From CAYOXD01 sp964407825 (lineage in GTDB: Bacteria; Desulfobacterota; Desulfobacteria; Desulfobacterales; JAFDDL01): a stretch of DNA of 37,200 nt. The stretch spans positions 1 through 37,200 of the forward strand of contig CAYOXD010000015.1 in NCBI GenBank assembly GCA_964407825.1, given 5' to 3'. The stretch's first letter is position 1. Each line of letters begins with the position of its first letter. This document shows, piece after piece, positions 1 through 7,389 of this stretch. The notes under the pieces are model-generated. The model had not been told where the DNA came from, made no database searches, and worked only from the letters and a program-made list of their open reading frames with translations. Position numbers and translations under genes: made by a program.

Positions 1-26
1 CCCTCTCGCAATGCCCCAGGTTCCCC

Positions 27-1781
27 TCACCGGTCCACATCCGCCATGACGTAATCGAGGTTGCCCAGGATCGCCAGCAGGTCGGATACCGTCAGACCGC
101 GGCTGATGTCAGGAAGGATCTGCAGGTGCGCGAAGGAGGGCGTCCGAATCCGCGTCCGATAGGAATGGATGCCGCCGTCGCTGACCAGATAGTAAGTTGT
201 GGCGCCCTTGGTGGCCTCCACCGTCGCACTGGCCTCGCCTGGTGGGATCACGGGTCCCCAGCTGACCCCCAGAAAGTGATGAATCAGGGTCTCGATGTCC
301 TTCAGGGTATGTTCCTTGAGGGGCGGAGTGGCCAGGGGGTGGTCTGCCTTGTAGGGACCGGCCGGCATGTTTGCCACGCACTGTTCCACAATACGGAGAC
401 TCTGGCGGATCTCCTCCACCCGCACATAGGTACGATCCAGGCAGTCACCGCCCTGGGCCGTGGGGATGTCGAATTCGAACTGCTCGTAGCCGCCGTAGGG
501 TCTCTTTTTTCGAAAGTCCCAGTCCAGGCCGCAGGCCCGCAGCCCTGGGCCGGTCACGCCCCAGTCCAAGGCCTGGGCCAGGGTGAATTGTCCGATTCCC
601 CGGCTGCGGATCTTCAAGATGCGGTTGCCCAGGAGCATCTTGTCGTACTCCTTCATCCGCTTCCACTGATGGCGAAGGAATTGTCGCACCATCCCGTCCC
701 ATCCCTCGGGCAGGTCCAGGGCCACCCCGCCGATGCGAAACCAGCTGGGATGCATCCGGCCGCCGGTGATAGCCGTAATAATCTCGAAAATCCGCTCCCG
801 GTCGTTGAACATATAAAAGACCGGCGACATGGCACCGAGATCCTGCACGAAGGTGCCGTACCAGACGAGGTGACTGGCGATCCTGAATAGTTCCGCCAAC
901 ATGATGCGGATCACCTTGACCCGGTCGGGCACCTGGATACCGCCCAGCTTTTCCACGGCCAGGACATAGGGCAGGTTGTTCATCACGCCGCCCAGATAAT
1001 CGATACGATCGGTGTAAGGGATATAGGTGTGCCAGGTTTGGCGCTCCGCCATTTTTTCGGCGCCGCGATGGTGAAACCCGATCTCGGGCATCATATCCAC
1101 AATCTCTTCGCCATCGAGCTGCAGGGCAATGCGAAAGGCACCGTGGGCGCCGGGATGCTGGGGGCCCAGGTTGAGGAACATCAGATCCGTGTCTCTTTTC
1201 CCGCTCCTCAGGCCGAACCGCTCGGGATGGATGCGAAGGGCCTCCTCCTCGCGCAGCTGTTTATCCACGGGCAGCTGGAAGGGACCCATTTCCGTCGCCC
1301 GGGCGGGATGTTCTTTGCGCAGGGGATGGCCCTCCCAGGTGCTGGGCATGAGGATGCGCTCCGGAAAGGGGTGCCCGTCGAAACCGATGCCGAAAAGATC
1401 CCACACCTCCCGTTCATACCAGTTGGCGGAGGGCCAGATGTCCGTAATCGAGGCCAGACGGGGATACTCCCCCGAAAGGGGCACCTTGACCCGGATGTCC
1501 TCGTTCCGATCGCAGGAGAGCAGATGGTAGACCACCGTAAAATCACTCTCGGGCTGACCGTCGCGCCGGGTCCGCCATCGCTCGTCGATGGCGGTGAGGT
1601 CGTAGAGCATCCCGTAAGGCTGCGACACCTGCTCCTTTAGAAAGCGCAGCATCTCTGGAACGGAATTCGGGGCGCACCAGAGGCTGGGGATATCGTCCCG
1701 GGCCGGCTGCTGTCCGAGGACAGCCTCCCCAAATCGATCCCTGAGCAGATCGACTATCGGCGATCCAGGTATGGGCTCCAT
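27..1781 (-). CDS. nuoCD: NADH-quinone oxidoreductase subunit C/D (fused NuoCD)
   Basis: This 584-residue protein forms part of the peripheral arm of respiratory complex I, which passes electrons from NADH or another donor to quinone. The first ~190 residues are the NuoC (30 kDa) domain, including the stretch NWYEREVWDLFGI and PLRKEHP. From about residue 200 the NuoD (49 kDa) domain starts with LNLGPQHPGAHG and continues through GFHHRGAEKMAE and YTDRIDYLGG, which line the quinone pocket. The length fits the fused form known from enterobacteria. It begins 4 bases after the nuoB stop, so the two genes are translationally coupled. The stop codon is at 27-29; the following nuo genes are expected beyond the left edge. 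Identification is secure. Confidence 0.97.
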   Translation of the reverse strand: MEPIPGSPIVDLLRDRFGEAVLGQQPARDDIPSLWCAPNSVPEMLRFLKEQVSQPYGMLYDLTAIDERWRTRRDGQPESDFTVVYHLLSCDRNEDIRVKVPLSGEYPRLASITDIWPSANWYEREVWDLFGIGFDGHPFPERILMPSTWEGHPLRKEHPARATEMGPFQLPVDKQLREEEALRIHPERFGLRSGKRDTDLMFLNLGPQHPGAHGAFRIALQLDGEEIVDMMPEIGFHHRGAEKMAERQTWHTYIPYTDRIDYLGGVMNNLPYVLAVEKLGGIQVPDRVKVIRIMLAELFRIASHLVWYGTFVQDLGAMSPVFYMFNDRERIFEIITAITGGRMHPSWFRIGGVALDLPEGWDGMVRQFLRHQWKRMKEYDKMLLGNRILKIRSRGIGQFTLAQALDWGVTGPGLRACGLDWDFRKKRPYGGYEQFEFDIPTAQGGDCLDRTYVRVEEIRQSLRIVEQCVANMPAGPYKADHPLATPPLKEHTLKDIETLIHHFLGVSWGPVIPPGEASATVEATKGATTYYLVSDGGIHSYRTRIRTPSFAHLQILPDISRGLTVSDLLAILGNLDYVMADVDR

Positions 1782-1784
1782 GTC

Positions 1785-2414
1785 TCACACCCTGTCCGGT
1801 GAAGGGAGCACCGTGGCGGCTTTCCGTTCATCCCGCCGGGTATCCCGGGTGGAGGGCAGGGACGGCCGGTGCACGCCCTGGGGACCGGCCACCCAGCTGA
1901 GGGGCCGCCGCTCCCTTCCCACAAGTTCCTGGAGCAGGGTCAGCCCGTGCATGAAGGCCATGGGGCTGGGCGGGCAGCCCGGCACATAGACATCCACCGG
2001 AAGGAATTTGTCCACCCCCTGGACCACGCTGTAAATATCGTACATGCCGCCGGAGTTGGCGCACGATCCCATGGCGATCACCCAGCGCGGCTCCATCATC
2101 TGCTCGTAGAGGCGCTGGATAACCGGCGCCATCTTGACAAAGGGGGTACCCGCGATAATCATCAGGTCCGCCTCCCGCGGGGTACCCCGGATCACCTCCG
2201 CACCGAAGCGGCTGATATCATACCGGCTGGTGATGCTGGTGGCCATCTCCACGTAGCAGCAGGAGAGACCGAAATTGAACGGCCAGATGGAGTTCTTGCG
2301 ACCCCAGGCCACCAGGTCCTGGAGCCGGGACAGAACCAGGCTTCGGCCCACGGCCTCCTCGATGGTATCGGCCCTAGCGGAACCCGGTTTCATTCGGCTC
2401 ATCCACCAACGCAT
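1785..2414 (-). CDS. nuoB: NADH-quinone oxidoreductase subunit B (NuoB)
   Basis: NuoB (209 aa) carries the terminal [4Fe-4S] cluster N2, which hands electrons to quinone in complex I. All four expected cysteines are visible: the adjacent pair C52-C53 (GLSCCYVEM), C118 (GSCANSGGM) and C147 (VPGCPPSP). The last ~30 residues are a charged, low-complexity tail that varies between species. The start at 2414 has AAGGAA about 8 bases upstream; in-frame Met codons at residues 5 and 8 are alternatives. It lies between the CBS-domain gene and nuoCD on the same strand. Confidence 0.96.
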   Translation of the reverse strand: MRWWMSRMKPGSARADTIEEAVGRSLVLSRLQDLVAWGRKNSIWPFNFGLSCCYVEMATSITSRYDISRFGAEVIRGTPREADLMIIAGTPFVKMAPVIQRLYEQMMEPRWVIAMGSCANSGGMYDIYSVVQGVDKFLPVDVYVPGCPPSPMAFMHGLTLLQELVGRERRPLSWVAGPQGVHRPSLPSTRDTRRDERKAATVLPSPDRV

Positions 2415-2476
2415 CCTCAGCTTCCTTTCCCGACGGTGCAGCGCGATCTGCGCCGCATGCGATCTGCCTCTATTGT

Positions 2477-2911
2477 CTATCGGTTGCCTTTGATATAATT
2501 TTCCAGCTGCTCTATAATTTCTTCTTTGTGTTTGATGATGGTCTTGAGGATGTCCCCGATGGAAATGAGCCCGACCAGCCGTTCGCCTTCGAACACCGGC
2601 AGGTGCCTGACCCGTCTGTCGGTCATCAGCTCCATGCAGCCCTCCACATCCTCATCCGGGCCGACACGCACCATATGGCTGCTCATGATCTCCCTGACCG
2701 CCACGTCCCTGGAAGATTTTCCCTTCAGCACGATCTTCCGGGCATAATCCCTCTCGGAGATGAGCCCCACGGCCCTCGGCCCCTCCATGACCATCAGGGC
2801 GCCCACATTTTTTTCCGCCATCCGCTGCAGGGCCTCGTAGACCGTGATATCGGGAGAAACGCTGTAAACCTCGGATCCCTTCTCCTGGAGAATGTCCTTG
2901 ACCCTTCGCAT
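2477..2911 (-). CDS. Two-CBS-domain protein inside the nuo operon
   Basis: This 144-residue soluble protein is a tandem pair of CBS motifs (a Bateman module) with no other domain. The first repeat runs about residues 8-62 (SVSPDITVYEALQRMAEKN, then GLISERDYARKI) and the second about 75-130 (VGPDEDVEGCMELMTDRRVR, then GLISIGDILKTI). Such modules usually bind adenine nucleotides (AMP, ATP, NAD or SAM) and act as energy or redox sensors. The start at 2911 has AAGGGGA upstream. It sits between nuoA and nuoB on the same strand with gaps of 36 and 62 bases, so it is probably co-transcribed. A role in complex I is suggested only by position. Confidence 0.9.
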   Translation of the reverse strand: MRRVKDILQEKGSEVYSVSPDITVYEALQRMAEKNVGALMVMEGPRAVGLISERDYARKIVLKGKSSRDVAVREIMSSHMVRVGPDEDVEGCMELMTDRRVRHLPVFEGERLVGLISIGDILKTIIKHKEEIIEQLENYIKGNR

Positions 2912-2947
2912 GCACGATCCCCTTTATCTCTTCTTCTAATGGTGACC

Positions 2948-3376
2948 TTAAACCGATTTGGCGGCGTCCCCGGACGGTGGCCGGCCCGGCCCCCGCTGCC
3001 TGGCCGTCGTCCAGTCGAGCGCGCCCACCCGCCACAGATAGAACAGCGCCAGCACAAGAAACCCTATGAAGACAACAATCTCAATGTACGCAGACCATCC
3101 CAGCCGGCGTGCCGAGACCGCCCAGACATAGACGAACACGGCCTCCAGGTCGAAAATGACGAAGAACATGGCCATGAGATAAAATTTTACGTCAAACCGG
3201 ATGCGCGCCGTACCGGTGGGAACGATGCCCGATTCGTAGGGGTCCCCGGTTGTCCGCTCCTGGTGGCGCTGTCCCAGAATGGCCGACAGGCCGATCATGG
3301 CGGTGACCAGCACCACGGAGGCGGCCAAAAACACCAGGAGCGGCCATAGGGTCGATGCAGTGGCGATCTGATCCAT
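2948..3376 (-). CDS. nuoA: NADH-quinone oxidoreductase subunit A (NuoA)
   Basis: NuoA (142 aa) is a small membrane subunit at the junction of the peripheral and membrane arms of complex I. Three hydrophobic helices are visible at about residues 11-35, 66-88 and 95-115. The loop after helix 1 has the family signature GDPYESGI with the conserved acidic residue, followed by RFDVKFYLMAMFFVIFDLE. The C-terminal ~20 residues are a polar Gly/Pro/Arg tail. The ATG at 3376 has AGGAAAAG about 11 bases upstream. It is the first nuo gene of the leftward operon. Confidence 0.95.
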   Translation of the reverse strand: MDQIATASTLWPLLVFLAASVVLVTAMIGLSAILGQRHQERTTGDPYESGIVPTGTARIRFDVKFYLMAMFFVIFDLEAVFVYVWAVSARRLGWSAYIEIVVFIGFLVLALFYLWRVGALDWTTARQRGPGRPPSGDAAKSV

Positions 3377-3749
3377 TAAAGAAGATTCTTTTCCTGTTAA
3401 TTCAATTTATTGCATTGCCGTCGCACCGCAGGGCGACCACATCGGAAAAAACGGGCCGTTAGACTTCAAGGAAGCTGGTGTAAGGCCGCGTCATCGGGCG
3501 TTGCGGTGTTTGAACGCAGCTTACTGTGTCCATTTTTACCAAAAAATTGAGCCTGAAGTCCATACAATTCGGAGATTACGGTATGGATGAAGGGAGCGCA
3601 AATGGGGAATTTTCCCGCATTTGCCGGCATTTGCCGGCAACGTGGAAAACCTTGGCCTTTAAAACCGGTCTGCACGGAGATTTCAACCCCTGTCCGAAGT
3701 GGAGGGGGGATCCGTCAACCGTCATTCGCGCCCTACCCACCCCCCTGCC
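3377..3749. other. Intergenic region between nuoA and the tetR gene
   Basis: This is the divergent spacer between the leftward nuo operon and the rightward TetR gene. Several short overlapping reading frames exist, but none has a convincing ribosome site or family likeness. The only local structure seen is a 10-base unit, GCATTTGCCG, repeated twice in tandem at 3617-3636 and followed by a partial third copy. The nuo promoter must lie here, but no clear -35/-10 pair was recognised on the minus strand. Confidence 0.5.
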
Positions 3750-3797
3750 TTGACAGACCGGAAAGGGACGTGGTAATTATGAACGAACGCTCAGTCA
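3750..3797 (+). promoter_or_regulatory. Putative promoter and FadR-like operator of the TetR gene
   Basis: A perfect -35 box TTGACA lies at 3750-3755, with AATTAT at 3775-3780 as the best -10 match; the 19-base spacing is long. Immediately downstream, at 3780-3797, is the imperfect palindrome TGAACGAACGCTCAGTCA, with TGAnnGA and TCnnTCA half-sites. From general knowledge this resembles the operator type of TetR-family FadR fatty-acid regulators (TGAATGA...TCATTCA). It sits about 60 bases upstream of the TetR start, which suggests autoregulation. Confidence 0.45.
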
Positions 3798-3855
3798 ATT
3801 TCACCCGATATCAACGCTGGGATCCGCACCGCCTGCGAGGAGGAATCCATTTGGA

Positions 3856-4497
3856 ATGAATGAATCCGGCGCAACGCAGCCCCAGGCCATCTCGACCCAG
3901 ATCAAGAATAAGAACCTGGTAGCCCATCGCCGCCGGCAGATCATCGATGCCGTGGTCCCCCTATTCACCGCGCAGGGGTTCCACAAAACCACCACCCGGC
4001 AAATCGCCCGGGCCGCTGGGTTTTCCATCGGCACGCTCTATGAGTATATCGCCTGCAAGGAGGATGTGCTCTTCCTGGTGTGCCAGGATGTCCATGACCG
4101 GGTGGCGGGCGGCATCGCGGGGGTGCTCTCCAGCGAAAGGCGGGGCCGGGACGCTCTTTCCGCCGTCATCCGGTCGTACTTCGAAGTCTGCCACCGGATG
4201 CGCGACGTGATCCTTCTCATGTACCAGGAGACCCATGCCCTTCCGCCGCAGTGGAAAAAAAAGGTCCTGGAAAACGAACTCAAGATCACGGGGATCATAC
4301 AGGAAGCCCTGGACCGGATTTGCGCCGACAGCGCTCAGCCCCGGCCGGAGGCTTTTCGCCTCGAGCTGATCGCCCACGATATCGTCGTCCTGGGCCACAT
4401 GTGGGCCTTCAGGCGCTGGGCCCTTTCGGACCGGTTTTCCATCGAAACCTACACCGAAGAACAGATCCGGCTCATAGCCGATAGCTGTCGTCTATGA
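3856..4497 (+). CDS. TetR/AcrR-family transcriptional regulator
   Basis: This 213-residue repressor has its helix-turn-helix at about residues 27-72: RQIIDAVVPLFTAQGFHKTT, then TRQIARAAGFSIGTLYEYIA and KEDVLFLV. The remainder is the alpha-helical ligand and dimerisation domain typical of TetR proteins. No effector can be read from the sequence. The FadR-like operator just upstream hints at acyl-CoA sensing, as does the proximity of lipid genes, but both are weak arguments. The gene stands alone and converges on the ammonium transporter gene. The ATG at 3856 lacks a strong ribosome site. Confidence 0.88.
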   Translation: MNESGATQPQAISTQIKNKNLVAHRRRQIIDAVVPLFTAQGFHKTTTRQIARAAGFSIGTLYEYIACKEDVLFLVCQDVHDRVAGGIAGVLSSERRGRDALSAVIRSYFEVCHRMRDVILLMYQETHALPPQWKKKVLENELKITGIIQEALDRICADSAQPRPEAFRLELIAHDIVVLGHMWAFRRWALSDRFSIETYTEEQIRLIADSCRL

Positions 4498-4555
4498 GCC
4501 GTTCTGCTCTGTTTACCGTTGCCGGATGGCACAAAACGCGTCTGTCCAGGGACGA

Positions 4556-5890
4556 CTAAGCCACATCCCCGCCAACCAATCCATAGCCATGTTCGCCGTG
4601 AAGGGCCTGATCCAGTCCGACGAGTTCTTTTTCCCGATCGAGGCGGAAGCCGACGGTTTTTTCAACCACAAAGTAGATGATGGTGGTCCCTATGGCAGCC
4701 AGGGCGATGGTCGAGCCCAGACCTGTCAACTGAACCCCCAACTGATTCCAGCAGCTCCAGCTTCCGGCTGCGGCGGCCGCGTTGGCCATCCAGGAGGGCC
4801 GGATAAAAAAGCTCAGCAGCAGAACGGCCAGACCGCTGCCGACGCCGTGGATACCAAAGCAATCAAGGGTGTCGTCGTAGCCGAAAATCGTCTTTAGCTT
4901 CAGGGCATAGAAGCAGACCACCGAGGAGATGGCCCCCAGGCAAAGGGCGCCGATGGGTTGCACGACCCCCGCGGCGGGGGTGATGGCTACCAGACCGGCC
5001 AGGATACCCGAAACGAACCCGAGACAGGTCGCCTTCTTGAAGATAAGGGCTTCGATGATGATCCAGGTCAGTGCCCCGCTGGCCGCGGCCGCCTGGGTCA
5101 TGGTCAGGGCCCGCGCCGTGGCAAGGTCGCTCTGGACGGTGGAGCCGGCATTGAAACCGAACCAGCCGACCCACAGGAGCCCCGCGCCCATGAGGGTCAT
5201 CACCAGGTTATTGGGGGTCATGGGAAGCTTCGGATGCCCGTGGCGGCCACCCAGCAGAAGGGCCACCACCAGGGCGCTGACACCTGCAGACACGTGGATC
5301 ACGAGCCCGCCGGCCAGATCGATCACGCCGGAGGCGCCGGCGTTGGCCAGCCAGCCGTCCGCCCCCCAAATCCAGTGGCACAGGGGGCAGTAGATAAAAA
5401 GGAACCACAGGACAACGAAGAATATATAGCCCCGGAAGTAGACCCGCTCAGCCAGCGCCCCGCTGATCAACGCCGGGGTGATGATGGCGAATTTCCCCTG
5501 GAACATGGCCAGCACATAGTCGGGAACGCCGTTGGTGATCCTGCTGTCAATCCCCTTGAGGAAAAAATAGTCCCAGTTCCATCCAACCCATCCTCCCAAG
5601 ATGTTCTTTCCGAACGCCAGGGAGTATCCGCATATCACCCATAGCACGCCGATGACCGCCATGCAGACGAAACTGTGCATCATGGTCCCCAGCACATTCT
5701 TTGTCCGGACCAGCCCGCCGTAAAACATGGCCAGGCCCGGCACCATCAGCAGCACCAGTGCCGTTGAGGTGAGCATCCAGGCGGTGGTTCCGGTATCTAC
5801 GTGAACGGCGGCCTGCGCGGCCGATGCCGTTCCGGCGAACAGCGACAGCAAAACCGATCCCATGGCAACTTTTGTAAACTTGCTTTTCAT
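4556..5890 (-). CDS. amt: Ammonium transporter (Amt/MEP/Rh family)
   Basis: This 444-residue inner-membrane channel imports ammonium. A cleavable signal peptide (MKSKFTKVAMGSVLLSLFAG, cut near ASA-AQA) precedes about 11 membrane helices. The twin pore histidines are visible as H172 (CPLCHWIWG) and H348 (FGIHGVGSG). Further signatures are MFYGGLVR and WVGWFGFNAGS. The frame stays open upstream to 5977, but the ATG at 5890 is preferred because it begins the signal peptide and has GGAGGGG just upstream. A sigma-54 promoter lies about 80 bases upstream. No glnK/glnB is adjacent, unlike the usual amt-glnK pairing. Confidence 0.94.
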   Translation of the reverse strand: MKSKFTKVAMGSVLLSLFAGTASAAQAAVHVDTGTTAWMLTSTALVLLMVPGLAMFYGGLVRTKNVLGTMMHSFVCMAVIGVLWVICGYSLAFGKNILGGWVGWNWDYFFLKGIDSRITNGVPDYVLAMFQGKFAIITPALISGALAERVYFRGYIFFVVLWFLFIYCPLCHWIWGADGWLANAGASGVIDLAGGLVIHVSAGVSALVVALLLGGRHGHPKLPMTPNNLVMTLMGAGLLWVGWFGFNAGSTVQSDLATARALTMTQAAAASGALTWIIIEALIFKKATCLGFVSGILAGLVAITPAAGVVQPIGALCLGAISSVVCFYALKLKTIFGYDDTLDCFGIHGVGSGLAVLLLSFFIRPSWMANAAAAAGSWSCWNQLGVQLTGLGSTIALAAIGTTIIYFVVEKTVGFRLDREKELVGLDQALHGEHGYGLVGGDVA

Positions 5891-5965
5891 GTACCCCTCC
5901 GCATCATCTTTGTAGAACAATCCGTGACAGAAACAATTTTGTTGGGACAAATTTGTCACTGTAAA

Positions 5966-5981
5966 AGCAATGGTCATGCCA
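5966..5981 (-). promoter_or_regulatory. Sigma-54 promoter of amt
   Basis: Read on the minus strand, the site is TGGCAT-N5-TTGCT, which matches the -24/-12 consensus TGGCAC-N5-TTGCW at all but one base and has exact spacing. Transcription would start near 5954, leaving a leader of roughly 65 bases before the amt ATG at 5890. An inverted repeat, GTGACA at 5924-5929 and TGTCAC at 5954-5959, lies in the leader. Sigma-54 control of amt fits NtrC-type nitrogen regulation. An enhancer site for the activator was not identified. Confidence 0.7.
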
Positions 5982-5989
5982 CACCATGA

Positions 5990-6461
5990 CGGTCTAAGCT
6001 TATCCTGTTTATATTATGGATTATTCATTATAATTGAAGGCAATTTTGCATCTTTCAGGAAGCCTTTCGCGGGGATAAAAAATACAAATGTGTATATTGA
6101 CACGTCGAATGATACATATATGTAATTTTTCCGATCCCGAACAATCGGTGGTAGGATCTCTTTTCCACCATATGATGCGCTATTCGGGATATTCGATCAA
6201 CACGGCGGAGGGACCGCGATTGCCGAAATCATGTCCTGGCCTTTCAAAAAAGGCTCCGCGAAAAAACAATTTTGTCACGGTCTGGTTGATTGACATTTCC
6301 ATCCAACCGATCTAATCTGAATTCTATCCCATCTCAATTTGGACATTCGATCCGCTCGCCGGCACCTGGCAACACCATCCATCGGCACCATCGGTCCCAT
6401 TAAGCGAAACACCCGCGCAACCGTTTCATGATCCTCAACATTTAACCATAAGGAGGGTATC
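5990..6461. other. AT-rich intergenic region upstream of the dodecin gene
   Basis: This ~470-base stretch is clearly more AT-rich than its surroundings and has no convincing gene. It holds a strong plus-strand promoter with two flanking palindromes (6082-6126, listed separately). A second TTGACA at 6290-6295 has TCTAAT at 6311-6316, but the spacing is only 15. A small hairpin, GCCTTT-CAAA-AAAGGC, at 6239-6254 lacks a T-run. The sequence AACAATTTTGT at about 6266-6276 resembles part of the amt leader near 5932-5942. Confidence 0.5.
6082..6126 (+). promoter_or_regulatory. Promoter bracketed by two ATACA/TGTAT palindromes
   Basis: A perfect -35 box TTGACA (6097-6102) and TGTAAT (6121-6126, 5 of 6 matches) are spaced by 18 bases. 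The palindrome ATACA-AATG-TGTAT covers 6082-6095, just upstream of the -35. The perfect palindrome TACATATATGTA covers 6113-6124 and overlaps the -10. Their centres are 30 bases apart, about three helical turns, as expected for a cooperatively bound repressor. The nearest downstream gene on this strand is dodecin, with a leader of about 330 bases. The regulator is unknown. Confidence 0.5.
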
Positions 6462-6674
6462 ATGGCAGAGAGTACCTACAAGATTATCGAGATGGTAGGC
6501 ATCAGCCCGAATTCGTGGGAAGAGGCGGCCAGAAACGTGGTTGAGGAGGCCAGCAAGAGCCTGCGGGATCTGCGTGTCGCGGAAATCGGCAAACTGGATA
6601 TGAAGCTGGAACATGATCGGGTCGCCTATTTTCGTGCCCTGGTGAGGCTTTCCTTCAAATACCATGGAGAATAG
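6462..6674 (+). CDS. Dodecin family flavin-binding protein
   Basis: This is a 70-residue dodecin, a small dodecameric protein that stores or buffers flavins (FMN, riboflavin or lumichrome) in the cytoplasm. Family hallmarks are KIIEMVGISPNSWEEAARNV near the N-terminus, the helix VVEEASKSLRDLR and the terminal strand VRLSFKYHGE. The length is typical. The ATG is preceded by a strong AAGGAGG about 6 bases upstream. The gene appears to stand alone, with a long AT-rich leader and a GC-rich hairpin behind it. Confidence 0.93.
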   Translation: MAESTYKIIEMVGISPNSWEEAARNVVEEASKSLRDLRVAEIGKLDMKLEHDRVAYFRALVRLSFKYHGE

Positions 6675-6729
6675 GTAAAAAGCCGCCCCAGCCCGTTTGC
6701 CGTCCTCCCCTCAGAGAACCGCAACGCCC

Positions 6730-6771
6730 CTGGCCGGGCCCACCGCGGAAAATTCCGATCGGCCCGGCCAG
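6730..6771 (+). terminator. GC-rich nested hairpin after dodecin
   Basis: CTGGCCGGGCC (6730-6740) and GGCCCGGCCAG (6761-6771) form a perfect 11-bp inverted repeat. The loop contains a second stem, CGGAA-AA-TTCCG. It lies 56 bases after the dodecin stop. There is no T-run behind it, so it may be a terminator, an RNA-stabilising hairpin, or both. Confidence 0.45.
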
Positions 6772-6918
6772 ATCCCCGACCTTTACAGGATTGCAGAATT
6801 GTAATACAACCCCCGTCACCCTTCATTCCTTTGCTGCCCCAGCGCTTTCGGCAAAATGCAGCGGCATCCGCTGTGGAGGGAGGTGCGGGAACTGCCCGCA
6901 GACATACGGGAGTGGAGC

Positions 6919-7338
6919 ATGCGCTATGACATCGAAAGACTGATTCCCCACCGGGACCGGATGAAGCTTCTGGATGAGGTCATCTCGGCCGATGAAGAGC
7001 AGGCCACCACCGAATCCGTTGTGACCGAGCATTGGCCCCTGGTGGAAAACGGCTTCGCCAGCCCCCTGGTGCTGATCGAACTGGTCGCCCAGACCTCTGC
7101 CGTGTGTATCGGGTGGAAAGAGACCAGCACCGGTGAAGGGCTCATCGAGGGAAAGGGCTGGCTCGTGGGGATAAAGCGTGCCGCCTTTCACACCGATGCC
7201 ATTGCGGCAGGCACCCGCATACACACCCAAACGAAAATCCGTTTCAAAATCGACAACTTTACGGAAATCGCCGGCAAATCCATGGCGGGTCACCGCTGTC
7301 TGGGAGATATCGTGCTGCAGGTGGTAAGGGAAGAATGA
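6919..7338 (+). CDS. Hotdog-fold 3-hydroxyacyl-ACP dehydratase (FabZ/FabA-like, aryl-polyene type)
   Basis: This 139-residue protein would dehydrate 3-hydroxyacyl-ACP to the enoyl form. It opens with YDIERLIPHRDRMKLLDEV, the strand around the conserved histidine (PHR, H11) of hotdog dehydratases. It continues with SPLVLIELVAQTSAVCIGWK, matching the helix of the FabZ/FabA superfamily that carries an acidic residue. The frame is open from 6856, but the ATG at 6919 is chosen because GGAG lies 6 bases before it and homology begins there. It heads a plus-strand unit with a ketoreductase, a LolA-like protein, a lipoprotein and a radical SAM gene. The divergence from housekeeping FabZ, together with the context, suggests a secondary-metabolite role. 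Confidence 0.82.
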   Translation: MRYDIERLIPHRDRMKLLDEVISADEEQATTESVVTEHWPLVENGFASPLVLIELVAQTSAVCIGWKETSTGEGLIEGKGWLVGIKRAAFHTDAIAAGTRIHTQTKIRFKIDNFTEIAGKSMAGHRCLGDIVLQVVREE

Positions 7339-7389
7339 GGGGCGAGACACGGCAGTGACGGAGATGCTGATAACAGGGGGGACACAAGG

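Noticed and set aside
4527..4542. TGGCAC after the TetR gene as a sigma-54 site
   Set aside because: No TTGCW element at the required spacing, and no gene follows on that strand.
6088..6315. 75-codon plus-strand frame in the AT-rich leader
   Set aside because: Its start lies inside the promoter elements at 6082-6126, there is no ribosome site, and the peptide is not recognisable.
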